The notes under the pieces were generated by a model, which worked only from the letters and a program-made list of their open reading frames with translations, had not been told where the DNA came from and did no database searches. The position numbers were made by a program, and so were the translations under genes. A stretch of DNA of 64,000 nucleotides from Parietaria judaica (Eukaryota; Streptophyta; Magnoliopsida; Rosales; Urticaceae): the NCBI GenBank assembly GCA_954871525.1, contig OX940862.1, positions 47,051,732-47,115,731 of the forward strand. Reading direction: 5' to 3'. The stretch's first letter is position 1. Each line of letters opens with the position of its first letter. Below are positions 1 through 12,834 of this stretch, piece after piece.

Positions 1-1390
1 AATATAAGTCTATACAGTTTAATTTATACGATCTTTGATTTAAGAGTTTCGGTTTACAACTATGTTTTCCAGATACTTTTATTTTGGGATCGAAAAGATT
101 AAACTGTAGTAGAGTTATGATTATAGATACGGATAATAACTCTATGATTTCCTATGTTATGATTTCGATGGTAAACATGTACTCATCCGGATCGTAACAA
201 CTTCATAAACCGTTAGGTGAGTAACTTAACAATAATCATAGAAACATTGGTAGCACCGTCTGAACGGGTATACGGAGATCAGCCCTAGTAGAGACAAGAA
301 TCATAATAATACAAAAACAGGATTATGATAGTTTGACTGTATCAATGGATACCTGAGTCAAGAAGATATATCTAACACATACTAAAGACTCCATCTTCGA
401 GCTATAGCGGAATGTATCCGAAGTTGATGAAAGCTCTTCATTTTCATTCTTAAGTATGTGTCTCCATTTTTACCCTTTTGTAGCTCCATAAGTTCGAAAC
501 CGCAAATCTAAATATGTTATTCTAAATAACATAGAATAAACTAATCACATAAGATTTTATGACTTGGTCATTTGATAAATCTTGATTTACCAAAAATGGC
601 AAAAGTACTTAAACTTTATGTCAATACAGAAACTATGTAAAAGATTATGATTTTTTTTCTAGATCAACTCCAGGGTTGTAGAAAATTAAATTCTAATAGG
701 AATATCTTTTTGAATCGTGTCATTCTCAGTTATGGTTACAGATTTATGATAATATCAGTTTTCAACTCGGTTGAATGTGATACTGGTATTTAAATCGAAA
801 TTTAGAGAAACTAAATATCGGTGTTTATACCATAAATATTTAAAGAGAAAATAGAATGATGAAATCGATTTTGAATATATATTTGTATATATTTTCGATT
901 TCAAATTTTTGGAAATATAAGGATTTAATTAATTAAATATTTTAGGGTATTTTCAAGAAAATATTTAAATCTTGAATTTATTCATTATTTGAATCAAATC
1001 AAATCTTAGAGTTAATATCTCCAAGTGGTTGAGTAAATCTCTCACAAGTGGTTGAGAGATTTTCTCTAAGTTGGTTACACTTTTTCCTCTAAATAGGAAA
1101 GGGTAAAACCTAAATCATTCACACTCCACTTCATTATAGAAATCGTTTTCTCTCTCTAGCTTAAGGTTTCTGCGACTTTCTCTGCGCCATTATTCAAGGA
1201 AAATCGATTTAGGGTTTTAGAGTTGATTCAGTAGGAGCCCACACATCCCCGCGGTCAAGCTCCAAAGAATACATCGAAAGACACGTGGGAGATATCTTTA
1301 GACTCTACAAACTGGCAAGAAGCTGAAAGTACGGAGAGCACCGAATTCTGAGATCACGTAGCAGAAGAAAAATCGAAAAAGGTATGTGAT
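1..1390 (+). repeat. Fragment of a Ty1/copia-type LTR
   Basis: AT-rich sequence resembling 58,230-59,250 in the same orientation. Shared stretches include the block around 80-260 (compare 58,300-58,500) and the leader-like part at 1,140-1,378 (compare 59,010-59,250), where both copies end in a purine-rich segment with a GT-type junction. The left part is cut by the window edge. No coding potential was seen. The match is by eye, so the exact ends are uncertain. Confidence 0.55.
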
Positions 1391-2138
1391 TTTTGTGCTT
1401 CGTGAATTATAATTATTTATTAATACTCATGGATGCTCGAATCTAATTATGGGATTTTTCATTTTTAAAATCGAAAATTGAATATCAACGATAGGGTGAT
1501 TAATATTCTAAAGTTCGTTGAGTCGGATAGGGTATTGAGATTATTGGTTTGGGACTTTAATCTCATAATTTTTTTTTAAAGAATAATTTACGCACTCATC
1601 GGATTTTTGTTTATTAGTCAGAGGGGATTCGGGCGAATCAGACCTTTAACACAAGGCTCTGATTAGATAGATGCGCAACGGGAACACAAGGATCTGCCAA
1701 GATTAATTATTCTTGAGGATTGGCGACGAGATTTGTGGGGAGGAATTTGAAGAAACGACCGAAGGCAGGCTTATCCACCTTCACGAAGAAGTACCGCCTT
1801 ATCCATCCAGACTCCAACCTGGAAGTTTATAGAGGATCTTTTCTATCGAACGTAGAGGGAACGTAAACTTCAATTGATTGTCGGACGATCAGGCAGTGAC
1901 AAACAACCTCATCAAATCTACTAACAAAAGCGACTTATTGCATTTAGCCACCAACGTCGTAATAGCGATGAAGAAGCAGAGGAAGTAGGGATCGATTTGA
2001 GCCAAGGGAAGCCAAAGCGCATGAAGAAATGTCATGAGAGAGCGCGGTGGAGGAAGAAAGAGACATGTGTCAGAGAAAAATGCCTTAAAAACGCAGTTCC
2101 TACCTTCTGCCACATTGTTGAGGCGTTCAATTTTGTCA
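1391..2138. other. Unassigned sequence without a supported gene
   Basis: Lies between the LTR fragment and the truncated 3' LTR of the copia element. Short open frames on both strands near 1,889-2,188 match no family I recognise. The more balanced composition at 1,700-2,130 suggests a decayed retrotransposon coding or leader segment, which I cannot identify. Confidence 0.3.
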
Positions 2139-3912
2139 AGAGCACCAATTTTTATTATTTATTGATTTCAAAACCCCCTTATAAATAAATAAAATATTAA
2201 TTTCCAATCCAACGGTTAAGTCTAAACTGATCCATTGGATTAAATTAATTTCAGAGTTTTATCTTAAATACGTATACAGTAGGTACTTCTCCCACAAATA
2301 TGTAGTAGTTGCATAACAAATTTGCGCACAATCTTTGGCACGAACTCCCATGTAGAAAGTTTACTTCTTCTTTTATATATATATAATTAATATATAAAAC
2401 CATACGAAAACAAAAAACCATACGAAAACAAACGAATCTGATTGTTTGTAAAAAATCTCCATGTATTTTTCGGTCACGCTCAAACGTTTCGTGCAATCTT
2501 TCAAATATATATTAATAAATAATATAAATATATTAATTATTAATCAATATTTAATAATCCGGAATAAATCCTATTAATAATTAAATCCAAATAATTAAAT
2601 TATGTTATAATTTTTGCTCTCTCATATAACACATTAAAATGTCGCGGGAATGGCCCACCAGTTTATTTGTGGCACGTGACTTAATTAATGCAACCCAAAC
2701 GTTAGGTTAAACTCATAAAATCGATAAATCACTAACAAGTAGTCAGATGGACTCGGTTCCAAAAGATAAATTGCACATAATTAAATCTTCTACAACTTTT
2801 CTGTTGATGACAAAATTCAATTCATGCATCTTTTTACAGTTAAATTTTTGGTACTAAACTTTGGTACTTTTGCCGCGGTATATTTAATCAAATTATTAAA
2901 CAAACGTATATTTAATCATGTACGTATCATTCGTTCCAGAGCTATCCTGGGGACCATGGACCAATATCACTTAAGCTCCAACGAACTGCTAGAAGTTCAT
3001 TAACTTCGGTGTTCCACTATAAACCCGAGGCTGCACGCTTTAGTGATACAGTATATATTATTCCCTTTTATAGCAAGGTGTCCATTGATACAATCAAATT
3101 TGGGTTATTGATTTTTCACTTGATGATCCATACATGAGCATGCGGTTTTTACGGTATTGTCTCTCACTGCATTTTCATCGTACACTCAGTCGGTAATATT
3201 GTGAGGGACCCAGTTATGATTGGATTCATAAGTTGGCCATGGGTCTATATCACTTCTCACCACCGACAATCAATGGAATCATCTTGACTCTGAAGAGAGT
3301 TTTGTGATGCCCATATCTATAATTAAGCTACCTTTATTGTTGACTATCATGTTCCCAGAACAATAGTGTTCGGAACGACAGTATATTGTGTTCTTTAACG
3401 TTTAAATCAAAGAACAATCAAGTAAAAAAATCAGACTCAAGACAACTTACGACTTAGATCGAATATCCATTTCTACTAGTGACTCAACTCCAAGTTAATC
3501 AGTGACGGTCTGAGATGATAACTTCCAAAATTTATGTCAGGTCCAGTCAAGTATGAAGAAATTTCATACTTAATGTACTTCTAGTGAGTGTGACACACAC
3601 TTAATCCAGAATAAGATTATATCATTTAGTCACATTAATGACCTTATCCAATTAATGGGCTCCCACCAAATTAATCAGATCACGTACAATTTAAGTTCAT
3701 TTATTATGATTATCAATTCTTCCTCACATTGACTCGGGTGTGATGATAATCACATAGTTGGATTCCATTATGAACTATGGATCAAACATTTTATTTTACT
3801 ATACTAAAAACAATAATAAGATTACCATAATAAGTATCACCAATATTCAACGACAAGTCATAATATTCTACAAATGGGTTAAAACAACTTGTTTAAGGAC
3901 ACATGTCCAACA
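2139..3912 (-). repeat. 3' LTR of copia element C1 (truncated)
   Basis: Matches 9,510-11,299 nearly base for base over long stretches, such as the block with the TAGGTACTTCT motif at 2,280 and 9,660. On the minus strand it begins TGTTGGACATGTGTCC at 3,912. Similarity to the right LTR stops near 2,139, so roughly the last 0.8 kb of a 2.6-kb LTR is missing. A purine-rich tract (minus strand AAATAGGAGAT, 3,913-3,924) directly abuts the end and fits a PPT. Confidence 0.75.
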
Positions 3913-4229
3913 ATCTCCTATTTGTACTTAAAGAAGATGATCCATGTCTTTTGGACCCATATTCTGCATATGTCTCCTGAATATTTTCTCTAGCTATGTC
4001 TTGGCTAAATTGATTAGCCAGTTTTTCTCACAAAGCTATTTTCATAACCTTTACGTTGCCTCGAGGTATAGTCTCTATAGTGAGAAGGTATTTACGTTTT
4101 ATATGCCACACCTTGCTATGTTCTCAGGAATCTTTAGAATTTTTCCACCGCGCCACTATTGTCATGTTGGACATATGTGTCGTTAAACAAGATATTTATC
4201 CATTTGTAAAAGATTATGACAGTACATCG

Positions 4230-4499
4230 TTAGGGCCTATCTACACCTAGGACTACTCCCAGCTCTGCGTAAAAATTCTTGAGCCAAACTGATTCCTTAG
4301 CGCCCCCACGGGCTGCTATATATTCAGTGTTCATTGTGAAATTTGCAATACATGATTGCTTAATGCTTATCCAAAATACCGCTTCACTAACAAGGGTGTA
4401 CACATCTCCCGACGTGGACTTCCACGAGTCCCGGTCAGACATAAAGTCTGAGTTAGTGTAGTTCAGTGGATTCATATAATATTCTGAACACACTAGCAT
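4230..4499 (-). pseudogene. Copia RNase H fragment
   Basis: The 89-residue minus-strand frame shows the copia RNase H signature: a TNSDFMSDRDSWKSTSG segment, an AVFWISIKQSCIANFTMNTEYIAA segment (family form roughly W-x-S-x-KQ, A-x-ST-x-x-E-Y-x-A) and a KESVWLKNF end. The Ser-Thr pair before the EYIAA block has drifted. It lies just upstream of the PPT and 3' LTR, the normal place for RNase H. No start codon context or upstream frame remains, so it is a relic. Confidence 0.8.
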
Positions 4500-4739
4500 A
4501 TAGTCTCTCGTTCTTTAAAGATACTTGAGAACGTTATTCATTGTTGTTTAGTAAACCATACCTGGGTTAGATCTGGATTTGCTAACAATTCCCATATTTG
4601 GAATTGACTAGCTAACCAAGCTTTCACGTCTGATAACTTTTTCAATCGTTCCGATCAAAAGTAAGTCGATGTATATCACAAGGAAAAACACCATGTTTAT
4701 CATTATTGAGTTTATAAATACGGCCTCAATAATATTTTA

Positions 4740-4990
4740 GCGAATCTGCAAGTCTTGATGTCTCATCAAACTTTTCGATTCCTAGATCTGGAAGCTTGCT
4801 TCAATCCATAAATGTATTTGAGTAATCTGCAAACCATCCCTTCTTAATCTTTCTACACAAACCTTTTGGTTGCACCATATAGATGTTCTAGTCAATGTAC
4901 CCGTTCAGGAATCAGTTTTGACTTCAACCTGCCAAATCTCATATATGAGACTTTTGGCTATGGACAGAATGGACTTTAGCGATTGAAGAG
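4740..4990 (-). pseudogene. Copia reverse transcriptase fragment with internal stops
   Basis: The minus-strand conceptual reading contains recognisable pieces of the copia RT fingers/palm: a YEIWQVEVKT block (family YEIWQMDVKTAFL) near 4,935, a decayed QPKG-like block, and a block near 4,810-4,740 corresponding to IYGLKQASRSWN. In-frame stops interrupt it in at least two places. It sits in the right order upstream of the RNase H fragment. Catalytic residues further downstream are not recognisable. Confidence 0.65.
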
Positions 4991-7799
4991 AAACTTACCT
5001 CGTAATAAATAATTTCTCTTTGGGTTCAACCCTTCTCCATGAAACTAGCTTTGAAGGTTTCAACCTTCTTATCCACTCATCTTCTTGCTATCGTAGATCC
5101 ACCTACACCTAATGGGTTTGAATCCATCCAATAAGTCTACAAGTTCCCAGAATTGGTTACAATCAATATATTCTATTTCTTGGTTCATGGATTCCTGCCG
5201 TTTCCCATGATCAGTATCCTTTATTGCCTTGTTAAAAGGTCAAAGGACCATTACGTTACTGTCGACACGACAACGTTTATCTCTTTCTGGTGCTCGTAAA
5301 GTCCAACCTAATGATTGAACCTCCCACTACGTTTGAGTACCTGGGACCTGTTATTTCCTCAATCTGATTTTCAATAGTCATTGTTGATCATGTATTTACT
5401 ATGTCGTCTGACAATTCCTCTAGTACTATTTTACTTTCAAGTTCATAGCTTATCATATAATCATATTCCAAAAGAGCTACTACCTTTGGTAAAACTACTA
5501 CTCTCTTATATGATCATAAAATATATCTTGTCTAAGTACCCCCTAAATGAATATTGTACAATGATTACCTCTCGTTTAATCATTTATAAAAGGTTATAAT
5601 TTCCCCTTTTTTGAAACACCTCATTGTGCTTGTGTTCTAGGAACCGTTTATTTCTCCTTTACGAGATTATAGAACTAAAAGTTCAGACTCATTCCTTTCA
5701 GAATAACTGAAGATCCAATAGTGATATACCGAATTAAAACTCGGTTCATGCAATAAATTTCTTGAACTCACAAAAAGCTCTAATTAACTTTGCATTCATA
5801 ACATTACCTTGAATACTTGCCAATCATTTATAAAGTATTCATATCATTCTCGAGCTTGTATAATGGACCGCATACACCAAGTATGAACAAGCTTTATAGG
5901 AACTGTGGCTCTTAGACCTTTTTACAGAAAATTGGTCTGTTAGTAACTTTAACCTGTAGATAAGATTCTAAAACAGGTAGGGAATTGACAAACAATTCAC
6001 GCATTGGTCCATCATGTTTATCTTATCTAAATTAATATGACTATATTGTAGATGCCATAGGTATGATCAATCACTTTCAATCTTAACCTTTTCTGGACTT
6101 CATATCCATAATATTCATTTATCATTTCACAAGGGTTTCAACTCTTTTATTTGTCCTAACGTTCAATACAAACAATTAAATCATTTCTGAAGATAATTAT
6201 TATCTAAAATGATAGATCCTTGTTTATATACGTTGACATTTAAAGCTCATTTATTTCATTTCACCGGACGATCAATGTAAACAACTAGATCATTTCTTGA
6301 GATAATTATTATTATCTAAAATAATAAAACTTTCCTTTACACGAGTGAACACTTGAATTGCCACATAAGTCACGGGTATAATAAATATTGTTCTTCAAAA
6401 CAACATTTTATTATATATATATATATATACAAACGACTTGCTTTATTTCTACCTTAATTGAAATAATCATCCCACTACCTTAATTGAAATAATCATCCCA
6501 TTATATTTTGACTAATATTGTCAAACTTACATTAATGATTGTCTTCTGAATCCTGGATTCGGTCAAAGGTTTCAACCTTAACCAATCATTGACTTTGGGG
6601 GGTGATTATCTTATCATTGTTTACCTTTCAGCAATTTCCCAAGTTAAAGAACGTTAGAATTACTCCCTTTGTAATTTCGAGTAGGAATACTGGCTAGGAA
6701 CTAAAGATAATCAATAAGCAAACTTAATCACGTATTCAGAATTATATTGTCTTGACAAAATACACATTAGATTCTTAGATAGCAATGATATTTTAGAGAT
6801 CGACATTTTAGACTGGCATTGAATAAGAAACTTATTAAACTTTATTATAGACAAAATGTTATAAATTATAGGTTTTAAATAGTTACATCATGCAAACATG
6901 TTCAGGGAACACGTTAAATGAACCCAGTAACTATTTCCTGATAATTTAACCGACTGTACACGTTGTTGCCGTCCTTTATGGCGTGGTCACTCTAAGGTGA
7001 CTCGCGGTATCAACTGGGTAGTTTGGTTAAATTGATTTTTAGTCATAAACTGAATTAATATTCAAAGAACTACCAAAGTTCCTCATGATTATTAACTATC
7101 ACCATAGAAGGTTGGGAAACACCAACTTCTGTGGAAGCTTAACCCATTATTTTCAATTCTTGAGATCCTCTTAGAAACGTCTTCCTTGGGGAATGATCAC
7201 ACTAGGGTGACTCGCGGTCCATTTCCAAGATTCATCCGTCCCCATATTATTTTGGAACTACCATGGTGTCAAACCTTCCACAAGCACACCTACCTTCTTT
7301 TTATTGTTTGTTCTATACTTGCCATTTTTTTTAGAAAATAACATTTTTGTTTCTAAGTTATTTAAAAGATATTATAAACACTATTTAATGACACATTAAA
7401 AGCTTTATATTAAGGCATTATAATTACCGATGTAATATCTAATAATTCTAGTTATTTTTATTACTTTGTCGGTAGTGATAGGTCAACATGTATGCTCTGC
7501 AGGTAGATGAGAGGGGTTCCAACCGGTCACCGAGAAGTGGATGGTGAACCGGCCCCAGTTTTGATTCCCTCTTCCTTAGGCAAGAGTTTGAGATTTTTCC
7601 GACTAATAATAATAAATCTTCTTTATTTCTCATTATTTATATCTATTCCAATTCCGACATATTAATAATGTTCAACGAATATAAACACTATGTTCGCATG
7701 TTATGAAAATAGGTTCTAATAAATTATATCTATGATGAATCTTACTAATATTTTAGTGATACTTATTCATAAAAAAAATATCATTCATATTGAAGCCAT

Positions 7800-8085
7800 T
7801 AATAATTATTTATGAAATATAAAATAAGCCAATGATATCATTCTATAAAGAATTATCATCCATATTTTAATTTATGAATAGTATAAAATAAGACCATGTT
7901 ATTTATCAAAAAATAACATCCATATTTAATTTATTAAAATAAGTCAATGTTATTTATCCAAAACAACATCCATATTTTAATTTGATAATATAAAATAAGA
8001 CAATGTTATTTATCCAGAAATAACATCCATATTTCTTATTTATTAAAATAAGATAATGTTATTTATCCAAAAATAACATAAATAT
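7800..8085. repeat. Five short tandem repeats with hairpin potential
   Basis: A unit of about 51-64 bp occurs about five times, marked by ATGTTATTTATC-type cores at 7,832 (divergent), 7,896, 7,947, 8,003 and 8,056. Each core is followed within a few bases by a complementary ATAACAT, so each unit could fold into a small hairpin. The array lies in the leader/gag region of copia element C1. Confidence 0.7.
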
Positions 8086-8167
8086 TTTAATTTTAATTAA
8101 TCAAACATAATTAATTTTAATTCATAAATCTCAATTTCAAAAATAAAATTAATTAATCCACGGGTTT

Positions 8168-8520
8168 TTGGTCGTGTTAGAAATCCGACCCTTATTTAAA
8201 ATAAACACATGGCCATCCGAGCTTAAGCCCGGGCTCACGTGTCTGCGGATTAGGGCACACGCAGCCCGCGTGAATAGGGCTGAGCCTACACCAGACAGGG
8301 GTGCCCTAGGCCCTGCGACGAGGCTAGGCCCAACACCGAGGCCACGCCCAAAGCTCATAGCAGAGGCTTTGCTCAAGCGCGCTGCCAGTGACTTGATGCC
8401 ACGCTTCACGGGCGTTCGGGGTCACGCCTTCGGCTTGTTTCTTGCGGGCCTGCTAGAAAAAATGGCCACGCATGTTTTTCGGCCCTGGCTTTGACCTTGA
8501 GGCCCTGACCGATTGGTAAG
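8168..8520. other. GC-rich islet in an AT-rich copia leader
   Basis: About 350 bp rich in GGC/GCC and CACG motifs, flanked on both sides by very AT-rich DNA. Open frames exist on both strands (86 and 108 codons) but look like by-products of the GC richness, and neither resembles a known gag domain. It could be an insertion, captured host DNA or a structured part of the element leader. Confidence 0.4.
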
Positions 8521-8665
8521 GGTTAAGAAAAAGTAACCCTAATTCATATCAAGTCCAAATATTTTGGATCGGGTATTTTAAATTAATTTTAAAATTAATG
8601 ATTCATCAAATAATTCTTTAAAATCCTAAATTTAATTAAGTAATTATTTATCCACAAACACGGGA

Positions 8666-8675
8666 TCTGATACCA
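8666..8675 (-). promoter_or_regulatory. Primer binding site of copia element C1
   Basis: On the minus strand this reads TGGTATCAGA, the usual plant copia PBS complementary to the 3' end of initiator methionine tRNA. It starts two bases after the LTR terminus, which reads CAATTTCAAACA on the minus strand. Position and sequence fix the element's orientation. Confidence 0.9.
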
Positions 8676-8677
8676 TT

Positions 8678-9752
8678 TGTTTGAAATTGGATCTAGCTTT
8701 TATGCCAATTTTCCTTAAAAATAACGAAATAGCTTTTATTGCAAATTCATTAAAAAATTACGTTTAACACCCCGTCCAAATTACCTCGAATATACCGCTC
8801 TCATCAGTCCGTTCGGGTAAATTTTAAAAAGTAATTTTAAGTCAGAAGAGTTACTCCGTAACAACGCACTGACATCAAGTAATTTGGATAAAGCGATCAG
8901 ATAAATAATTGGCAATTTAATTTGCATAATTAATTTCATAACAACATTATTAATCTAATGTCTATGGAAAATAAATAAATACAATAAAAGAAATTTCGCA
9001 TTTATTGACCCAATGCATAAGGTCGTACCTTATTGACGACTTTCGCCTCCGCATTCTGACTTTGGAAGGGCTCCGCCGGTGCTAGGGAAACTCACATGAT
9101 CTTCCGATATATTTTCCTAGAATCCTCGTACGAAAGCGTGGGCTTCGATGACTGGACTTTGACAAATATTTAAATAATGGTTCTTTCGAAGATACCAGAG
9201 AAAAGATCTCACAAAGCCGATCCGAGGGGAGAGAGAAGAGTCAGTTTTTGCATCCCCTAATAAGGGGTCACAAAATTTTAGCTCTAAAGGTGTGTAGATA
9301 AATGTGAATGGAGCTCTTTATTTATAGAGTTGATTTCCAACAATTTGCGAGAAATTCCCTCCATCTAGATCATCTAATTGGTCGAAAACCAATGGCTTAG
9401 ATTAATCCTGGGAATTATTTCAAATTTAAATAATAAAGTAATCTAATCCAACATTCAAGATTAAATCTAGATTGATCCAATGGATTAGATTGACTGGATC
9501 AACCACCAAACTTGATCACCAAGTTTATTATTATTTATTAATTTTGAAATATCATTTCAAATAAATAAAATATTAATTTCCAATTCAACGGTTAAGATTA
9601 AATCTACACCAATCTAATAGATTAAATTAATCTCAGAGTTTTATCTCAAATACAAAAGTAGTAGGTACTTCTGCCGTAAATATGCAATAGTTGCATAAAA
9701 AATTCGCACATAATCTTTGGCACGAATTCCCATGCAGCAAGTTGACTTCTTC

Positions 9753-9792
<40 letters not shown>

Positions 9793-11299
9793 ATATATTA
9801 AAACACACAAATCTGATTGTTTGTAAACAATCTCCATGTATTTTTTGGTTGGTCACGCTCAAACGTTACATGCAACCTTTCAGATATATATTAATATATA
9901 ATATAAATTTATTAATTATTAATTAATTTATAATAATCCGGAATAAATTATGTTATAATTTTTGCTCTCTCATATCACACATTAAAATGTCGTGGGATAA
10001 GCCCACTATTTTATTTGTGCCACATGATTTAATTCATGCAATCAAAAACTTTAGGTTAAACTCATTAAATCTATAAATCACTAACCGTCAGTGAGATTAA
10101 CTCGGTTCCACAACATAAATTGCACAGAATTAAATTTTCTACAACTTTCCAGTTGATGACGAGATTCAATTCATTCATCCTTTGAGTGTAAAATTTCTGG
10201 TACCAAACTTTGGTAGTTTTGCCGCGGTAAAACTATCCAAAATCTGACACATACTTAAGTTTTATAAATCATGTCAAATGATTAAAAAAACGTATATTTA
10301 ATCACATATCTATCATCCATTCCGGAGCTATCATGGGGAGCATGGACCCATATCACTTAACCTCTAATAAACTGCTAGAAGTTTGTTAACCTCGGTGTAA
10401 TTCCACTATAAACCCGAGGCTGCACTCTTTAGTGAGACAATATATATTATTCCCTTTTATATCAAGGTTTCCATTGATACAATTAAATTCGGATTATTGA
10501 TCTTTCACTTGATGATCCACACATGAGCATGCGGTTTTTACCGTATTACCTCTCACTGCATTTTCATCCTCAACTCAGTCGGTAATATTGTGAGTAACCC
10601 ACTTAAGATTATGATTCATAAGTTGTCCATGGGTCTATCTAAATTCTCACCATCGACAATCAAGGGAAACATCTTGACTTTTAAGAGAGTTGTGTGATGC
10701 CCATATCTATGATCAAGCTACCTTCACTGTTGAGTATCATGTTCCGAAAATGATATTGTTGGAAACGACAGTATATTGTGTTCTTTAACGGTTAAATCAA
10801 ATAACAATCAAGTCAAAATATCACACTCAAGACCACTCACGACATAGTTCGAATATCCATTTGATCATCTACTAGTGATTCAACTCCAAGTTATCAGTGA
10901 CGGTCTTATATGATAACTTCTGGAGTTTAAGTCAGGTGCAGGCCAGTATGAAAACACTTCATACTTAATGCACTTCTAGTGAGTGTGACACACACATAAT
11001 CCAGAATAGGATTATATCACGTAGTCACATTAATGACCTTATCCCATTAATGGGCTCCCACCCAGTTAATCAGGTCACAGACAATTTAAGTTCATTTATT
11101 ATGATTATCAATTCTTCGTCACATTGACTCGGGTGTGATAATAATAACACAATTGCATTCCATTATGAACTATGGATCAAACATTTTATTTTACTCTACC
11201 AGAAACTATAATAAGATTAACATAATAAGTATCATCATTCTTTAATGACAAGTCATAATATTTTACAAACGGGTTAAAACAGCTTGTTTAAGGACACAT
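8678..11299 (-). repeat. 5' LTR of copia element C1, last 8 bp missing
   Basis: About 2.6 kb, ending in ...CA at 8,678 beside the PBS. The right end matches the other LTR up to GGACACAT (11,299) and then departs where GTCCAACA is expected. A (TA)n tract lies at about 9,757-9,788. The part at 8,990-9,300 corresponds to 57,000-57,230 in the solo LTR W, in opposite orientation. Confidence 0.8.
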
Positions 11300-11622
11300 A
11301 TAAAGCACAAAAAGGCTCAAAAGGAGGAAAACGACAAAAGGAAGCAACAAAGATATTCAATATCGAGGACGCATGGCACAAGGTAACTTTGCTGATGAAA
11401 CCTCATCGACAAAGCCCATCACCAATACAGAGGAAGCAACATGGTAATTCATCAACGAGACATAATCTCGTCGACGAGGTCAAAATACGAACGACGAAAA
11501 AGCAGACTTGCATAAAGCAATCAATGAAGCTCAAGCAATGCTCCATGAGATTGATGACGATAATTACACCCATAACTATAGCCTCGCCATTATGGAAACT
11601 ATGAGGGAATCAAACACATTTT
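11300..11622. other. Unassigned flank of CACTA element E1
   Basis: AG-rich sequence with a plus-strand open frame of about 100 codons (11,284-11,604) that begins inside the copia LTR, so it is not a natural gene. I recognise no family. It was probably part of an older element into which E1 inserted; the sequence right of E1 (23,611 on) would be its continuation. Confidence 0.4.
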
Positions 11623-11625
11623 GTA
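11623..11625. repeat. Target site duplication GTA, left of E1
   Basis: GTA immediately precedes the CACTA terminus and is repeated at 23,608-23,610 after the other terminus. Confidence 0.9.
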
Positions 11626-12560
11626 CACTACTACAAATCCGGGTTTCAACTATGGTTAAAAACCATGGTTGAAAAATTTCAACCATGATTCTTAACCATG
11701 GTAGAATCCTGCATGGTAGTAAGTTCCAACCACGGATTTTTTCCATGGTTGAGAAAATCTTCCTACAACGGAAATTTCCGTGGTTCGAACGCAATAAAGC
11801 CGTGGCGTGTAATAAAACACGCCGCGGCTCTAATCGAATGAACAACGGAATTATCCGTGGTTCAAAATCAAAAGCCGCGGCACAAAATAAAAGGCCGCGG
11901 CTATAATCGAATATAAAGCCAACCACGCCGTGGTGTAATGTTTACATGCCGCGGCTAGAAATGAACGAACAACGGAGTTTTGTGTGGTTCGAAAGAAAAC
12001 GCCGCGGCATAAAATCAATCAGGCCGCGGCTATAATCGAATCAAAAGTCAAACATGCCGCGGCGTTATTTTAACTAGCCGCGGCTAGAAATAAATGAACA
12101 ACGAAATTATCCGTTGTTCAAAAGCTAAATGCCGCGGCATTAAATCAAACAGGCCGCGGCATGTATTTAACAGGCTGGAAACGAATAATCAAGGCAAACA
12201 CGCCGAGGCTTAGTTTAGCCAACGCTGCGGCATGTATTTAACAGGCCGAGGCTTATTTTATACATTTCGACACTTTCAAACGCCACGGCATGATCAAACC
12301 ACGCCGCGGGTTTTTTCGATATTTCAAAATTAAGCCTCGGCTTGAAGAAACATGCCGCAGCATTATTTCAAGTAGGCCGCGACATTGTTTCCAAAAAGCC
12401 GCGGCGTAAAGAAATTACGAACGACGGAATTTACCATCGTACGTAGTATAGATCCGTCGCGGTGTTTTTTTGGAAGCCGCGGCGTAAACTGTCTTCCGAA
12501 GGGTTGTATTGGTTTTGGGCGACGGTTTTTAAGCGTTGTTGAAAAAGACAGTAAAAAAAA
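11626..12560. repeat. E1 left terminal and subterminal repeats
   Basis: The first ~150 bp hold overlapping inverted copies of AACCATGGTTGAAA-like words. From about 11,790 onward come dense GCCGCGGC palindromes and one-step variants (GCCGTGGC, GCCACGGC), alternating with AACAACGGA/TCCGTGGTTC words. Repeated subterminal motifs are the known transposase-binding region of CACTA elements (TNPA in maize En/Spm); the motif here differs from the maize one. The last boxes lie near 12,480, and 12,560-12,834 is AT-rich without features. Confidence 0.85.
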
Positions 12561-12834
12561 TAAAAAACAGGGCGATAGAACCTGTAACATATCGCCCGGT
12601 AACTTTTTATTCTCTTTCTAATACCGATAGAACCTGTAATTAATAATTAATATTTTATTAAATAAAATATAAATTAATTTTTTTATTAAAAGCATTAATC
12701 CTAAATATTAAAACAAAATATTAATACATTAAAATATCATCGGTTAAAGATTATACGATCGATACATACAAAACATATAATCCACCATACAAAATTGACC
12801 GTTCATATATAAACAAACAAATCCAGAATATGTT

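Larger units (their letters stand above)
3913..8677 (-). mobile_element. Interior of copia element C1, mostly unreadable
   Basis: Only the 3' half of pol can be recognised (RT near 4,740-4,990, RNase H at 4,230-4,499). The stretch 5,000-7,750, which should hold integrase, protease and gag, contains no open frame with family resemblance. Two similar segments near 6,980 and 7,200, both with a GGTGACTCGCGGT core, suggest a duplicated leader or gag piece. Short AT tracts occur, for example at 6,411-6,430. Tandem repeats at 7,800-8,085 and a GC-rich islet at 8,168-8,520 lie closest to the PBS. Confidence 0.6.
2139..11299 (-). mobile_element. Decayed Ty1/copia retrotransposon (C1)
   Basis: Two similar LTRs face the same way (2,139-3,912 and 8,678-11,299), with copia RNase H and reverse-transcriptase remnants between them on the minus strand. 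A tRNA-Met-type primer binding site lies inside the right LTR and a purine-rich tract inside the left one. In minus orientation the order is 5' LTR, PBS, interior, PPT, 3' LTR, as expected for Pseudoviridae-type elements. Both LTRs are incomplete: the left lacks its distal part and the right lacks the last 8 bp. The interior has no long open frame, so the copy is old and cannot be autonomous. Confidence 0.8.

Noticed and set aside
5381..5599. 72-codon hydrophobic plus-strand frame
   Set aside because: AT-rich decay product inside the copia interior, opposite to the element's coding strand.
8149..8494. Overlapping open frames on both strands of the GC-rich islet
   Set aside because: Both strands are open only because the islet is GC-rich; no family resemblance.
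11284..11926. Frames running across the copia LTR end or across the E1 terminus
   Set aside because: They cross element boundaries, so they cannot be natural genes; the terminal frame is made of repeated CCATGG words.
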